The notes under the pieces are model-generated. The model saw only the letters and a program-made list of their open reading frames with translations. It had not been told where the DNA came from and did not search any database. Shown one piece after another: positions 26,194-35,054 of a stretch of DNA of 64,000 nt. The stretch covers positions 62,001-126,000 of the forward strand of contig NZ_JAHHIU010000081.1 of assembly GCF_024539815.1 (NCBI RefSeq), in the 5' to 3' direction. Source of the stretch: Streptomyces hayashii (GTDB taxonomy: Bacteria > Actinomycetota > Actinomycetes > Streptomycetales > Streptomycetaceae). A program made the position numbers and the translations under genes. Each line of letters begins with the position of its first letter. Positions within the stretch are counted from its first letter, which is position 1.

Positions 26194-27836
26194 GTGCCCC
26201 GTCGTGTGCGCCACGGTGCGACATCCGGGTCTCCGGTCTGACCATGGCCGCCGAACTCGCCGACCAGGTGCTGGGCATCACCGTGGAGACCAGCCTGGAT
26301 ATCGCGGGCACGTTCGCCCTGACTCTGCGCAACCCCGACAACCGGCTGCTCGACTCGCCGTTGCTGGACCCCGGCAGGACAGTGGAGGTCCACCTCGGCT
26401 ACGGCAACGACCTCAAACCCGCCTTCCTCGGGGAGATAGCCGCCGTCGAGCCGTCGTTCCCGGCCGGCGGCCCCCCGACCGTGCAGGTGTCCGGCTACGA
26501 CAAGTCGTACCGCATGCGCCGCGGCCAGCCGGAGCCCACCGAGTACACCTTCGTGAACGACAGCATGGTGGCCGCTCGCATCGCCGTGGAGAACGGCCTC
26601 GTCCCCGTCGTGGATCCCACCCCCGGGCTGCGGGAGAAGATCGTCCAGGTCGAGAGCGACATGGCGTTCCTCAAGGAACGCGCTCGGCGCTACCACTTCG
26701 ACGTCTATGTCGAGTGGGACAGACTGCACTTCCGGTTCCCGCGTCCGCAGGCCGCCGCGTACCTGCTGGAATGGGGCCGGAACCTGTCGAGTTTCCGTCC
26801 ACGCCTGTCCTCGTCGGCCGCGGCCGGGGTGCAGGTCGTACGCGGCTACAACCAGGAACTCGCCCAGACCGTCCTGGGTCTGGCGCTGGCGGCGGACCTC
26901 GACCTGGGCCGGCTCACCGAGCGACTCGGCTCCTCGGCCGCCGACCTGGTCCTCTCGCTGGCCCGCAAGGGGATCCGCCGGCATGTGCTCGACAACCCCC
27001 TGGACGCGAAGACACTCGCGGAGTCGCTGCTCGCCCAGTTCGTGGAGGGCATGTACGAGGGCGCCGGTTCCTGCGTCGGCATACCGGAGCTGGCCGCCGG
27101 CCAGTACGTCGAGATACAGGGCGTCGGCAAACGCTTCAGCGGCGCCTACCGGCTTCGGAAGGTGACCCACCGCATGGACGACAGCGGCTTCATGACCGAC
27201 TTCTCCATCGGCCAGGGCGGGGAGTCCAGTCTGCTCGGCGTGCTGCGCAAGGAGATCACCGAGGAACCGCCTCCCAACCGCACGGAACCCTTCTACGGGG
27301 TCGTCGTGGCGGTGGTGGAGGACAACCACGAGGTGGCCGCCGTACCGCCCAAGACACCGATAGGCCGGGTGAAGGTGTCGTTCCCCGGGCTGTCCGACCG
27401 GTTCACCAGTTGCTGGGCCCCGTGCGCGAACCCGACGGCGGGCGACGGCACGGGTCTCTACTGGCTGCCCGAAATCGGCGACCAGGTGCTCGTCGCGTTC
27501 GAACTCGGCGATCTCGGCAAGCCGTACGTCATCGGCGGGCTGTGGAACACCGGGCGGCCTCCCCCCGCGACCAACACGGACGGAACGAACAGCACCCGTG
27601 TGATCAGGAGCCGGTCGGGACACACCATCACCTTCGACGACTCCAGAGAGGGCGGGAAGCTGGTCATCGAGGACGGCGGTCAGGGCAGCACCATCGTCCT
27701 GGACGCCGCCGACGGTTCGCTCAGCATCAGCGCCGCACGGGATCTGAGGATCACGGCGGGTGGATCCGTCACGTTGTCGGCAGCGGGGGGCAGCACGCAG
27801 ATCGTCGTCGACGAGAGCCACGTCGACATCAAGTGA
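26190..27836 (+). CDS. CIS baseplate hub/spike protein, VgrG-type (Afp8-like)
   Basis: 548 residues: gp27-like hub ~8-370, a gp5-type OB fold ~365-450 (GRVKVSFPGLSDRF, LYWLPEIGDQVLVAFELGDLGKPYVIGGLWN) and a repetitive beta-helix tip ending ~548. No lysozyme domain and no C-terminal toxin extension. This is the piercing spike of contractile systems; it would need an inner tube, which is not encoded here. Start overlaps the preceding stop (ATGA). Confidence 0.92.
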   Translation: MSAPSCAPRCDIRVSGLTMAAELADQVLGITVETSLDIAGTFALTLRNPDNRLLDSPLLDPGRTVEVHLGYGNDLKPAFLGEIAAVEPSFPAGGPPTVQVSGYDKSYRMRRGQPEPTEYTFVNDSMVAARIAVENGLVPVVDPTPGLREKIVQVESDMAFLKERARRYHFDVYVEWDRLHFRFPRPQAAAYLLEWGRNLSSFRPRLSSSAAAGVQVVRGYNQELAQTVLGLALAADLDLGRLTERLGSSAADLVLSLARKGIRRHVLDNPLDAKTLAESLLAQFVEGMYEGAGSCVGIPELAAGQYVEIQGVGKRFSGAYRLRKVTHRMDDSGFMTDFSIGQGGESSLLGVLRKEITEEPPPNRTEPFYGVVVAVVEDNHEVAAVPPKTPIGRVKVSFPGLSDRFTSCWAPCANPTAGDGTGLYWLPEIGDQVLVAFELGDLGKPYVIGGLWNTGRPPPATNTDGTNSTRVIRSRSGHTITFDDSREGGKLVIEDGGQGSTIVLDAADGSLSISAARDLRITAGGSVTLSAAGGSTQIVVDESHVDIK

Positions 27837-27848
27837 GGACAGTCATCC

Positions 27849-28232
27849 ATGGGCAAGGTACTGACCACCGTGAGCACAGTGACCTGCGGGCACACGCGCG
27901 CCCCTCAGCCCCCTCCCCCGCCGCCCGCGGTTCCCCCACCGCTGGGGCCCGGTCTGGTCACGCTCCACAGCACCCAGAAACTGCACGTCGAGGGTGTTCC
28001 GGTACTCGTGACGGCGGACGTGGTCGGGGCCGTGATCGGTGGCTGCCCCAACATCGAGTCACCCGCGAAGCCCTGCACCGCGGTCGTGAGCGCCGTCGGT
28101 GAGTCCGTCAAGCTGAGGACCGGCGGCGCTCCCGTCCTGCTCGACCGGCTCACCCTCACGACCGACGGCACCGTGCCGGTACCGCCCGGGCTGCGGCCCA
28201 CGGCCGGCCAGTCGAAGCTCACCTCGGTGTGA
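27849..28232 (+). CDS. PAAR-like spike tip protein
   Basis: 127 residues. PAAR-like pattern with short glycine-rich beta turns (VTLHSTQKLHVEGVPVLVTADVVG and LTTDGTVPVP) and conserved cysteines (CGH near residue 13, CPN, PCT). A proline run (PQPPPPPPAVPPP) near residue 20 is an unusual insertion. Sits between spike and gp25 genes, the usual tip position. Metal-binding residues cannot be fixed by eye. Confidence 0.75.
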   Translation: MGKVLTTVSTVTCGHTRAPQPPPPPPAVPPPLGPGLVTLHSTQKLHVEGVPVLVTADVVGAVIGGCPNIESPAKPCTAVVSAVGESVKLRTGGAPVLLDRLTLTTDGTVPVPPGLRPTAGQSKLTSV

Positions 28233-28244
28233 CCGGAGGACCAG

Positions 28245-28634
28245 ATGGAATCCGACGTTCACGGTCGTGGCATCGCCTTCCCCGTCCGGCTGGAAACCGC
28301 CGGCTTCGGCGAGTCGGCGGGGCCGCGCAAGATCCAGGAGTCGATCCGGCTCATCCTCGGAACCCAGTACGGCGAGCGGGTGATGCGCCCCGACTTCGGC
28401 TGCAATCTCAAACGGCTGATGTTCGCGCCCAACAACGAGGCGACGGCCAGCCTCGCCCGCTACTACGTCGAGGAGGGGCTGAGCCGATGTGAGCCGCGTA
28501 TCGACCTCGTCGACGTCACCGTCACCAACGACAGAGCGAGACCGGCCCTGGTCATCGACATCAGCTATCGCATACGGGCCACGGCCACGGCGGACCGCCT
28601 GCTGCATCCCTTCCCGTTGGAGCGCTCGCCATGA
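28245..28634 (+). CDS. gp25-like baseplate wedge protein (Afp9-like)
   Basis: 129 residues of the gp25/W family, which anchors the sheath to the baseplate. ARKIQESIRLIL-type block followed by TQYGERVMRPDFGCNLKRLMF is the family signature including the EPR-like turn. GGAGGA precedes ATG 28245. Its stop overlaps the next start (ATGA). A sheath anchor being kept without a sheath gene is notable. Confidence 0.92.
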   Translation: MESDVHGRGIAFPVRLETAGFGESAGPRKIQESIRLILGTQYGERVMRPDFGCNLKRLMFAPNNEATASLARYYVEEGLSRCEPRIDLVDVTVTNDRARPALVIDISYRIRATATADRLLHPFPLERSP

Positions 28635-30703
28635 CCGGGCCATCCGACCGCGGGCGGATCCCGCCCCCCGATCTGGACGACCGCACCTGGCAGGACCTGG
28701 TCAGCCAGATGCTGGCCCTGCGGACGACGTACGCACCCCAGTGGACGGACGAGCGGCCGAGCGACATCGGCGTCACTCTCGTCGAACTGTTCGCCTGGCT
28801 CGTGGAGGGGGTGATCTACCGGCTGAACCAGGTGCCCGAGAAGAACTACATCGCCTTTCTCGACCTCATGGGCATCACCCGTGACCCCGCGACGCCGGCG
28901 GCCACGTACCTGACCTTCGGCGCCAAGGGACCGGCTCCTGCGGACGTGCCGGCGGGCACCCAGGCCCACACCCTTCCCGTGGAGGGCGACGCCCCCGTCG
29001 TGTTCGAGACCGACGAGGACCTCACCGTGCTGCCCACGAGCCTCACGGCCGCCCTCCTGCTCACGCCGGACCCCGACGACGACTCCCGACTCGTCTACGA
29101 GGACGTGTCCGCCGATCTGGTGGGCACGGGCACGGGACGGCGCTCCCTGCTCGTGTCGCCGCACCTCACCACGCATCTGTGCCTGGGCTTCGAGGGACCG
29201 GTCACCGGCGAGGTCGGGCTGCGGCCCCGGCTGTTCCGGCCCGCCCCCGACACCCCCGTCGGCACGGTGACCTGGGCCGCCTCCGTCGCCGGATCACAGC
29301 CCGGGGACTGGCCCGCGATCGGGCCCTCCGGCAGCACGAAGGATCTCCACGACCGGCACGTGAGCCTGCCCGTACCCGAGCAGTGGGCCGCGCAGAACCC
29401 GGAAGCGGACTGGCAGGACGTCGGCGCCACGGGCGCTCCCTTCGGCGCACCGCGCTTCTGGCTCGGCCTGCGGATCGCCAACCCGGGCGACGCCCCGCTG
29501 GAGCTCTGCCCGGACCGGGTCCTGTTCAACTCCGCCCCCGCGCACACCGCCCTCACCATCCGCTCCCCGGAGATGCTCGGCGACAGCGACGGCACTGCCT
29601 TCCAGGTGTTCGCGCTGCGCCACCGTCCGCTCTACCGCAGGCGCGACGCCGAGGCCCCGTACGCCGATCTCGAAGTCCAGGTCGGACAGGGCACGCCGCC
29701 GTCCTGGGAGACCTGGCAGCTCGTGCCGGAACTCCTGCCGGGCCCGGGCAACGTCTACCGGCTCAACCCCGTGACAGGCGAGATCAGCTTCGGAAGCCAC
29801 GACGAACGCGACAGCGAAGGACACGGCAGCATCCCCCCGCCCGGCAGTCTGATCAGAGCGCGCGTCTATCGCCATGTCGCGTCGGGAGCGGCCGGCAACC
29901 TGCCGGCCGGGCAGGTCGTCGTGGCCGGCACCAAGCCGGACGGCACCGTCCCCGCCGGACTCGTCGTCACCAATCCCACCGCGGCCCATGACGGGATCGA
30001 CGAGGAGCCGACCGAGGAGACGCTGCGGCGGGCACCGGAGCGACTGAAGATCCGGGACCGCGCGATCACCGCCGACGACTTCGCCTACCTGGCCAGGGAG
30101 GCGTCCAGCGACGTGCGCATCAGCCGGTGTCTGACGCCCTTTCCGCCGCACGGCGAGCCATGGACCTTCGGCGGCATCGACCGCGCTCCGGGGAACGTGA
30201 GCGTCATCGTCGTGCCCGACCAGGGCAGCGAGGTGGCACAGCCGGAGCCGCCTCCCGAACTGATCGACACGGTACGGGCCTACCTCGACGCGCGCCGGGA
30301 TCTGACGGTCCGGCTGTTCGTCCACCGGCCGCGTTACCTGCCGATCGTCACCGAGGTGTCCGTGAGGGTGTGGCGGGAGGCCGTCCTCGCAGGCGTCGAC
30401 CTCACGGAGGTCCATGACGACGTGCAACGGAAGATCGGCGCCTTTCTGCACCCGACTCGGGGCGGACCGGACGGCAAGGGCTGGCAGGTGGGCCAGCCGG
30501 TCTTCAGCTCCGACCTCTTCCGCGCGGTCATGCCGGCCGAGACGGTGGGCTACATCGAGCAGATCAGCGTCGCACCCGGCACTCCCGCCTATCCCGGGGG
30601 CCGGCCCTTCCCGCAGCCGTCGCCGGGCGCCTCGGTCCAGGTGGTCGACTACGAACTCGTCTGCGCCGGCCCGGCGACCGTGACGGTCGAGCAGACCGTG
30701 TGA
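28631..30703 (+). CDS. baseplate J-like wedge protein (Afp11-like)
   Basis: 690 residues, the large baseplate wedge. N-terminus DRTWQDLVSQMLALRTTYAPQW and VTLVELFAWLVEGVIYRLN match the gpJ/gp6 family; ADDFAYLAREASSDVRISR near residue 480 is a second family block, and LTEVHDDVQRKIGAFLHP closes the C-terminal domain. Middle residues 100-400 are beta-rich insertions typical of the large eCIS version. No interruption seen. Confidence 0.9.
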   Translation: MTGPSDRGRIPPPDLDDRTWQDLVSQMLALRTTYAPQWTDERPSDIGVTLVELFAWLVEGVIYRLNQVPEKNYIAFLDLMGITRDPATPAATYLTFGAKGPAPADVPAGTQAHTLPVEGDAPVVFETDEDLTVLPTSLTAALLLTPDPDDDSRLVYEDVSADLVGTGTGRRSLLVSPHLTTHLCLGFEGPVTGEVGLRPRLFRPAPDTPVGTVTWAASVAGSQPGDWPAIGPSGSTKDLHDRHVSLPVPEQWAAQNPEADWQDVGATGAPFGAPRFWLGLRIANPGDAPLELCPDRVLFNSAPAHTALTIRSPEMLGDSDGTAFQVFALRHRPLYRRRDAEAPYADLEVQVGQGTPPSWETWQLVPELLPGPGNVYRLNPVTGEISFGSHDERDSEGHGSIPPPGSLIRARVYRHVASGAAGNLPAGQVVVAGTKPDGTVPAGLVVTNPTAAHDGIDEEPTEETLRRAPERLKIRDRAITADDFAYLAREASSDVRISRCLTPFPPHGEPWTFGGIDRAPGNVSVIVVPDQGSEVAQPEPPPELIDTVRAYLDARRDLTVRLFVHRPRYLPIVTEVSVRVWREAVLAGVDLTEVHDDVQRKIGAFLHPTRGGPDGKGWQVGQPVFSSDLFRAVMPAETVGYIEQISVAPGTPAYPGGRPFPQPSPGASVQVVDYELVCAGPATVTVEQTV

Positions 30704-30726
30704 GGGTCCAGAGAGGATCAGCAGCC

Positions 30727-32442
30727 ATGTCCGAGAGCAGCTACCTCAGGTTCCTCCCCCCGGTGGTCCGGCAGGACACCCCGACGGGCGCGGAGTTCTC
30801 CCTCGGCGACGCCCTGCGCGTCTTCGAGAAGATCCTCACCGGCATCGACGACCGTGTGCCGATCGTGCACGACACGCATGCCCGGGGCGCGGACGAGAGC
30901 CACACCCATGTGGCGCTCACGCAGCGGATCGCGTCGCTGCACCGGCTGTTCGATCCCTGGACCACACCACCGGAGTTCCTGCCGTGGCTCGCCTCATGGG
31001 TCTCCCTGCGCTTTCCCGAACTCCAGGACCGGCAGCTCTGGGACGAGTACCAGCGCCGCAAGGCGACCGCCGCGATCAGCCGCACCCACCGACGCCGTGG
31101 GCTGCGCAGCGGACTGGACGCCATCCTGGACCTGTACGCCGTCGGCCGGGTGCGTCCCCGGGTCGCGGTGGACGACGGATCCTGTCTGTTCTCCCTGCGG
31201 CTCGGCTCGGACATGCCGGCTCCGGTGTCCGCTCTTCCCACCTTTCGCCCGCTGTTCGACGAGACCCAGCAGCCGCCCCGGGTCGTCCGCGAGGGCCTGA
31301 TGCGTCCCTGGTGCGTCGCACGGGGTCCCGACGGCAGTCTGTACGTCGGCGAACACGGTCTGCCCGACGACATGCCGCACCGGCGGCGGGTGTGGCGCCT
31401 GAACGCCGATGCTCAGCAGGAAGTCTCCGGCAGCCCGCCGCTCCCCCGGCCTCTGGTGCCTCAGCAGACCCTCGGACAGATCGTGGCCGTCGCCGTACGC
31501 CCGGCCCTGGCCGGTCAGCCCGAGACCCTGTTCATTCTGGAGCGCACCGGCCGGATCCTGTCCGTCGCGGCCCCTTACGAGGCCGAGACGGCCACCGAGG
31601 TCACGAACCTCGCCTCCGGCAGCTCCGTCTACACCCTGGCGATGGCGGTGGACGACAAAGGTGATCTGCTGGTGCTGGACCGGAGGCAGATGCCGAACGA
31701 GCCCGCGGCGCCACGGGTCTTCGTCGTCCGTCCCTCGCCCGTCGCGGTGACGTCCGAGAAGGAACTCGACCCGGCGGTCGTCAAGGAACCCCTGTCGCTG
31801 TTCGTCGACCGCGACGGCGCCCTCCTCGTCGGGGACGGCGGCGACCAGCAGACGCCCGCGCCTGCGGGGGCGGCGGGCGCGAACCTGGTGCGCGTCGTGC
31901 GCGGTGACCCCGCCTGGACGCTCACCCCCCTTCTGCCGCCGGACAACCCGCTCGTCGCCCCGACCGCGGTCACCCGTGCGAGCGACGACGTCCTGTACGT
32001 CCTGGACGCCGGCCTCAGGCCCTTCTGGCCCTCGGCGACGAACGAACCCTTCATCCTCACCCGGGCCGTACCGGCCTGTGTACATCGCGTGACGACGCCC
32101 CGGAACGCGGCAGGGGCCCACATCGTGCGGATCACCGAGCCCGGCCAGTTCGTCAACCCCACGGGGATGACGGAGGCGGAAGGGCGGATGGTCGTCTGCG
32201 ACCCGGGACAGATCGAGACCGACGGGATCGGCATGGACGGCCACCGCTCCCGCATCAACGCCTTCGACATCAACGTGGTCATCCACTTCTCCGCCGGTGA
32301 ACTTCTGGCGGCTCTGCCGGATCCGGTACAGCAGCAGCGTGCGCTGAGTCAGGCCCTGGGCACCATCAACTCCATCGTCGAGCAGCACAAGCCCGCCCAC
32401 TGCCGCTGCTGGGCAGTGACCATGACTCCGACCCCACAGTGA
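30727..32442 (+). CDS. gpI-like tail protein fused to a propeller-like domain (Afp12-like)
   Basis: 571 residues. Residues ~1-180 are a gpI/Afp12 baseplate protein (YLRFLPPVVR start; FDPWTTPPEFLPWLASWV; RRKATAAISRTHRRRGLRSGLDAIL). From ~195 to 540 blades recur with DGSLYVGEHG, LFILERTGRIL, GDLLVLDRR, DGALLVGDGG and DDVLYVLDAG, resembling NHL/SMP-30 propellers. The fusion could display a binding surface on the baseplate. ATG 30727 is preferred to GTG 30700 because AGAGG lies upstream and the family N-terminus follows. Confidence 0.82.
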   Translation: MSESSYLRFLPPVVRQDTPTGAEFSLGDALRVFEKILTGIDDRVPIVHDTHARGADESHTHVALTQRIASLHRLFDPWTTPPEFLPWLASWVSLRFPELQDRQLWDEYQRRKATAAISRTHRRRGLRSGLDAILDLYAVGRVRPRVAVDDGSCLFSLRLGSDMPAPVSALPTFRPLFDETQQPPRVVREGLMRPWCVARGPDGSLYVGEHGLPDDMPHRRRVWRLNADAQQEVSGSPPLPRPLVPQQTLGQIVAVAVRPALAGQPETLFILERTGRILSVAAPYEAETATEVTNLASGSSVYTLAMAVDDKGDLLVLDRRQMPNEPAAPRVFVVRPSPVAVTSEKELDPAVVKEPLSLFVDRDGALLVGDGGDQQTPAPAGAAGANLVRVVRGDPAWTLTPLLPPDNPLVAPTAVTRASDDVLYVLDAGLRPFWPSATNEPFILTRAVPACVHRVTTPRNAAGAHIVRITEPGQFVNPTGMTEAEGRMVVCDPGQIETDGIGMDGHRSRINAFDINVVIHFSAGELLAALPDPVQQQRALSQALGTINSIVEQHKPAHCRCWAVTMTPTPQ

Positions 32443-32457
32443 GAAGCGGTGATCGGC

Positions 32458-34602
32458 ATGCCCGTCAAGCGCACGGAATACTTCAACTTCGACACCGGCA
32501 GCGCACGCAGCGGGGGCACGGTCCGGGCCGAGACCCTGATGGACACGGAGGACTACGACCGGCGTCTCGACGACGCGCGCGGAGCGAGCCTGCACACCTG
32601 GGGAGTGGCCGACGGCCTGGAGGTCGGCGCGACCGCGGGGCAGCCCGGCGTGACGGTCGGGCCGGGAACCGCGCTCGACGCGGCGGGCCGTACCAGCGTC
32701 CTGGAGGCAGGCGGGTTCGCCATCGTGGATCCGGGCGTCGACCCGGAGCAGCCGGTGAACATCCCCACCGTGGTGATCGGCGCCGACGGCCTGCCGCTGA
32801 ACACCGCGGGGATGCCGCCCGACACCTACACACTCACCCTGACATGGCGTGAAGTCCTCGGTGAGACGCGGCTGATCCGGCTGCACGCGCCGTGGCTGAG
32901 GCTGCTGCCGAGCGCCGCTTTCAAGGACGCGGGCCGACAGGTGGTGCTCGCCGAAGTGACCCTGGACGCGGCGGGCGCCGTCTCGGGCGTCACGTCCGGA
33001 GCACGCCGTTCGGTGGGCGTCCCGGTGGAACGGGTCGAGCTGCGCGCCCCGCGGGTGAGCACGGGTTCGTCGACGACGGTGGGCCAGGGCCCGGCCGCCG
33101 AACTGCGCGGACGTACGGACGGCGGCCTCGATCTCGTGGTGTCCGCCGGCGGCGCCGGGCGCACGGCCCTGTCGGCTGACGGGTCCAGCGGTCATCTGGG
33201 CGTCGGAACGTCGTCGCCCTCCGCGCCCCTGCACATCGCCGCGGAGCCCGACGGCGGGCACGCACTGAAGGTCACCTCCCCCTCAGGCGGTTCCGGCATC
33301 GAGCTGGCCCTCGACGACGAGGGGCCGGCGTACGGGCTCTTCGCCGGCGACGACAGCGCCTGGCACCTGCGCAACGAGGACGACGAGAACGACCTCGTGA
33401 CGGTGACCTCGGAGGGCGAGATGGACGTCGGCACACTGAACGTCGCGGACGATCTGACGGCGGGCTCCGCGAACGTCGCCGGCGATCTGAAGGCGGGGTC
33501 CGCCCTCTCCGTCGTGAGCGCCTCGCACAGCGTCGGCATCGCCGTCGACGGGGCGCCGGCGTCGGCCCTGCACGTGAACGGGACGGGCGTCCACTCGGGC
33601 GGCGGCGGGGGCGGATTCTCCTTCGCCGACCGGGGTGTGCAGGGGTTCGTCACCCGTCCCGGGAACGGGGAGCGCTGGGTGTGGTACGCCTTCCAGGGCT
33701 CGGCCCGGCTGTGGTCGGGCATCGACGTGGTCACGATCGGTCAGGGCGACGGGAACGCGCTCGACGTGCGACGGCGGATGAGGGTGCGTCAGGGGCCCGA
33801 CCCCGCCGACGAGACGGCGGGCATCTGGTTCCATCAGAGGGACGTGGACGCGGACCGCGCCTTCGTCGGCATGGAGAACAGCGACAGCGTCGGCTTCTGG
33901 GGCAACACCGGCGGCCAGTGGGGCCTGGTGATGAACACCGGCACCGGAGCGGTGTCCTGCCGCAACGACCTGGCGGTGGCCGGCGAAGCAGCCTTCAGCA
34001 AGCATTTCGGCCGACGGGACGCGTCGGCCGTCCTGCACCTGTTCGGCTCGTTCATCCGGGACATCGGTGACGGCATCCTGAACCTCCGCAGCGGCGGCGG
34101 CGTCGTCCAGTTGGACGGCCGCGTTCAGTTCAGCGGCGAACTGGTCAAACCCGGCGGCGCGTTCCGGATCGACCATCCCCTGGATCCGGCCAACAAGTAC
34201 CTGTCCCACTCCTTCGTGGAGTCGCCCGACATGGCCAACCTCTACGCCGGGGTGGCGGAGACCGACGAACAGGGCGAGGCGACCGTCGTTCTCCCGGACT
34301 ACTTCGAGGCACTGAATCGCGAGTTCCGCTACCAGCTCACGCCGATCGGCTCACTGGCGCAGGTGGCGGTGGCGAGCGAGATCAAGGGCAACCGCTTCAC
34401 CGTGCGCACCGATCAGCCGGGAATCAAGGTGTCCTGGCAGGTGACGGGGGTGCGCCAGGACGCCTGGGCCGAGGCCCACCGGATCCGTGTCGAGGAGGAC
34501 AAGCCGGAGGGCGACCGCAACCACTACCTGTATCCCGCGGAACACGGACAGCCGGAGAGCGCGGGCATCGCCGGCCACAGGGAAGGAAGGCGCGATGGGT
34601 GA
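32458..34602 (+). CDS. tail fibre / receptor-binding protein (Afp13 position)
   Basis: 714 residues. N-terminal ~1-190 is a baseplate-attachment-like region (KRTEYFNFDTG start), followed by repetitive beta segments and a fibre-type C-terminal domain with FRIDHPLDPANKYLSHSF near residue 568, a motif common in phage fibres and bacterial surface fibres. The final part is RVEEDKPEGDRNHYLYP. ATG 32458 versus GTG 32449 is uncertain. Likely defines what the baseplate binds. Ends 8 bp inside the next gene. Confidence 0.78.
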   Translation: MPVKRTEYFNFDTGSARSGGTVRAETLMDTEDYDRRLDDARGASLHTWGVADGLEVGATAGQPGVTVGPGTALDAAGRTSVLEAGGFAIVDPGVDPEQPVNIPTVVIGADGLPLNTAGMPPDTYTLTLTWREVLGETRLIRLHAPWLRLLPSAAFKDAGRQVVLAEVTLDAAGAVSGVTSGARRSVGVPVERVELRAPRVSTGSSTTVGQGPAAELRGRTDGGLDLVVSAGGAGRTALSADGSSGHLGVGTSSPSAPLHIAAEPDGGHALKVTSPSGGSGIELALDDEGPAYGLFAGDDSAWHLRNEDDENDLVTVTSEGEMDVGTLNVADDLTAGSANVAGDLKAGSALSVVSASHSVGIAVDGAPASALHVNGTGVHSGGGGGGFSFADRGVQGFVTRPGNGERWVWYAFQGSARLWSGIDVVTIGQGDGNALDVRRRMRVRQGPDPADETAGIWFHQRDVDADRAFVGMENSDSVGFWGNTGGQWGLVMNTGTGAVSCRNDLAVAGEAAFSKHFGRRDASAVLHLFGSFIRDIGDGILNLRSGGGVVQLDGRVQFSGELVKPGGAFRIDHPLDPANKYLSHSFVESPDMANLYAGVAETDEQGEATVVLPDYFEALNREFRYQLTPIGSLAQVAVASEIKGNRFTVRTDQPGIKVSWQVTGVRQDAWAEAHRIRVEEDKPEGDRNHYLYPAEHGQPESAGIAGHREGRRDG

Positions 34603-34882
34603 TCAGCACAGGTCACAGGCGCATGACAGGATGCGCGAACGCCTCGCCGAGCTGAAGCGCGACCGCGAAAGCGGTCAGCGTCAACTGCAGCGGCTCATGC
34701 AGGAGGAGGCGACGACGCATGACGGGCTGCTCCGGGTCAGCGGAGCGATCCAGGTCCTGGAGGAACTGCTCGGGGACGGCGCGCTCACCGACGGCCGGAG
34801 CGGCCGTCCGGACGCGACGACCGACACCGCCCCGTCGGCCACGCCGGACGAGGCGGAGAAGCGGTCGATGAGCGTTTCCTAG
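34595..34882 (+). CDS. small coiled-coil protein ending the injection-system operon
   Basis: 95 residues with a charged coiled coil (~10-45: ERLAELKRDRESGQRQLQRL) and then LLRVSGAIQVLEELL, a helix seen in small phage tail-associated proteins. The C-terminal 35 residues are disordered. Overlaps the fibre gene by 8 bp and has GGAAGGAAGG upstream. Could be a fibre chaperone or trimerisation partner; not assigned. Confidence 0.65.
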   Translation: MGDQHRSQAHDRMRERLAELKRDRESGQRQLQRLMQEEATTHDGLLRVSGAIQVLEELLGDGALTDGRSGRPDATTDTAPSATPDEAEKRSMSVS

Positions 34883-34906
34883 AGCCTGTCCCTGGGAGGA
34901 GACCCC

Positions 34907-34934
34907 CGGACACGCCCGGCCGGACACGCCCGGC
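34907..34934 (+). repeat. tandem 14-bp direct repeat after the operon
   Basis: CGGACACGCCCGGC occurs twice with no gap, 25 bp after the last gene. It contains a small self-complementary CCCGGC/GCCGGG element and may belong to a terminator. Confidence 0.6.
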
Positions 34935-35022
34935 CGGGTCGCCGCCGTCACCGACACGCCGCCGTCGGCATGATCTGCGCGACCCGCACCGGGTGAGCCG
35001 TGTCTCACGGCTGCGGCGTTGC

Positions 35023-35040
35023 TATGCAACAAGGTGCATA
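35023..35040. promoter_or_regulatory. palindrome at the PadR gene start
   Basis: TATGCA, 6-base spacer ACAAGG, TGCATA: perfect arms, 15 bp before the chosen ATG. Its location suggests autoregulation by the PadR protein. Confidence 0.6.
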
Positions 35041-35054
35041 AGAAGATCGTGGAC

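Noticed and set aside
25257..34882. Toxin effector within the injection operon
   Set aside because: No gene shows a toxin-like domain; VgrG ends at the beta-helix without an extension.
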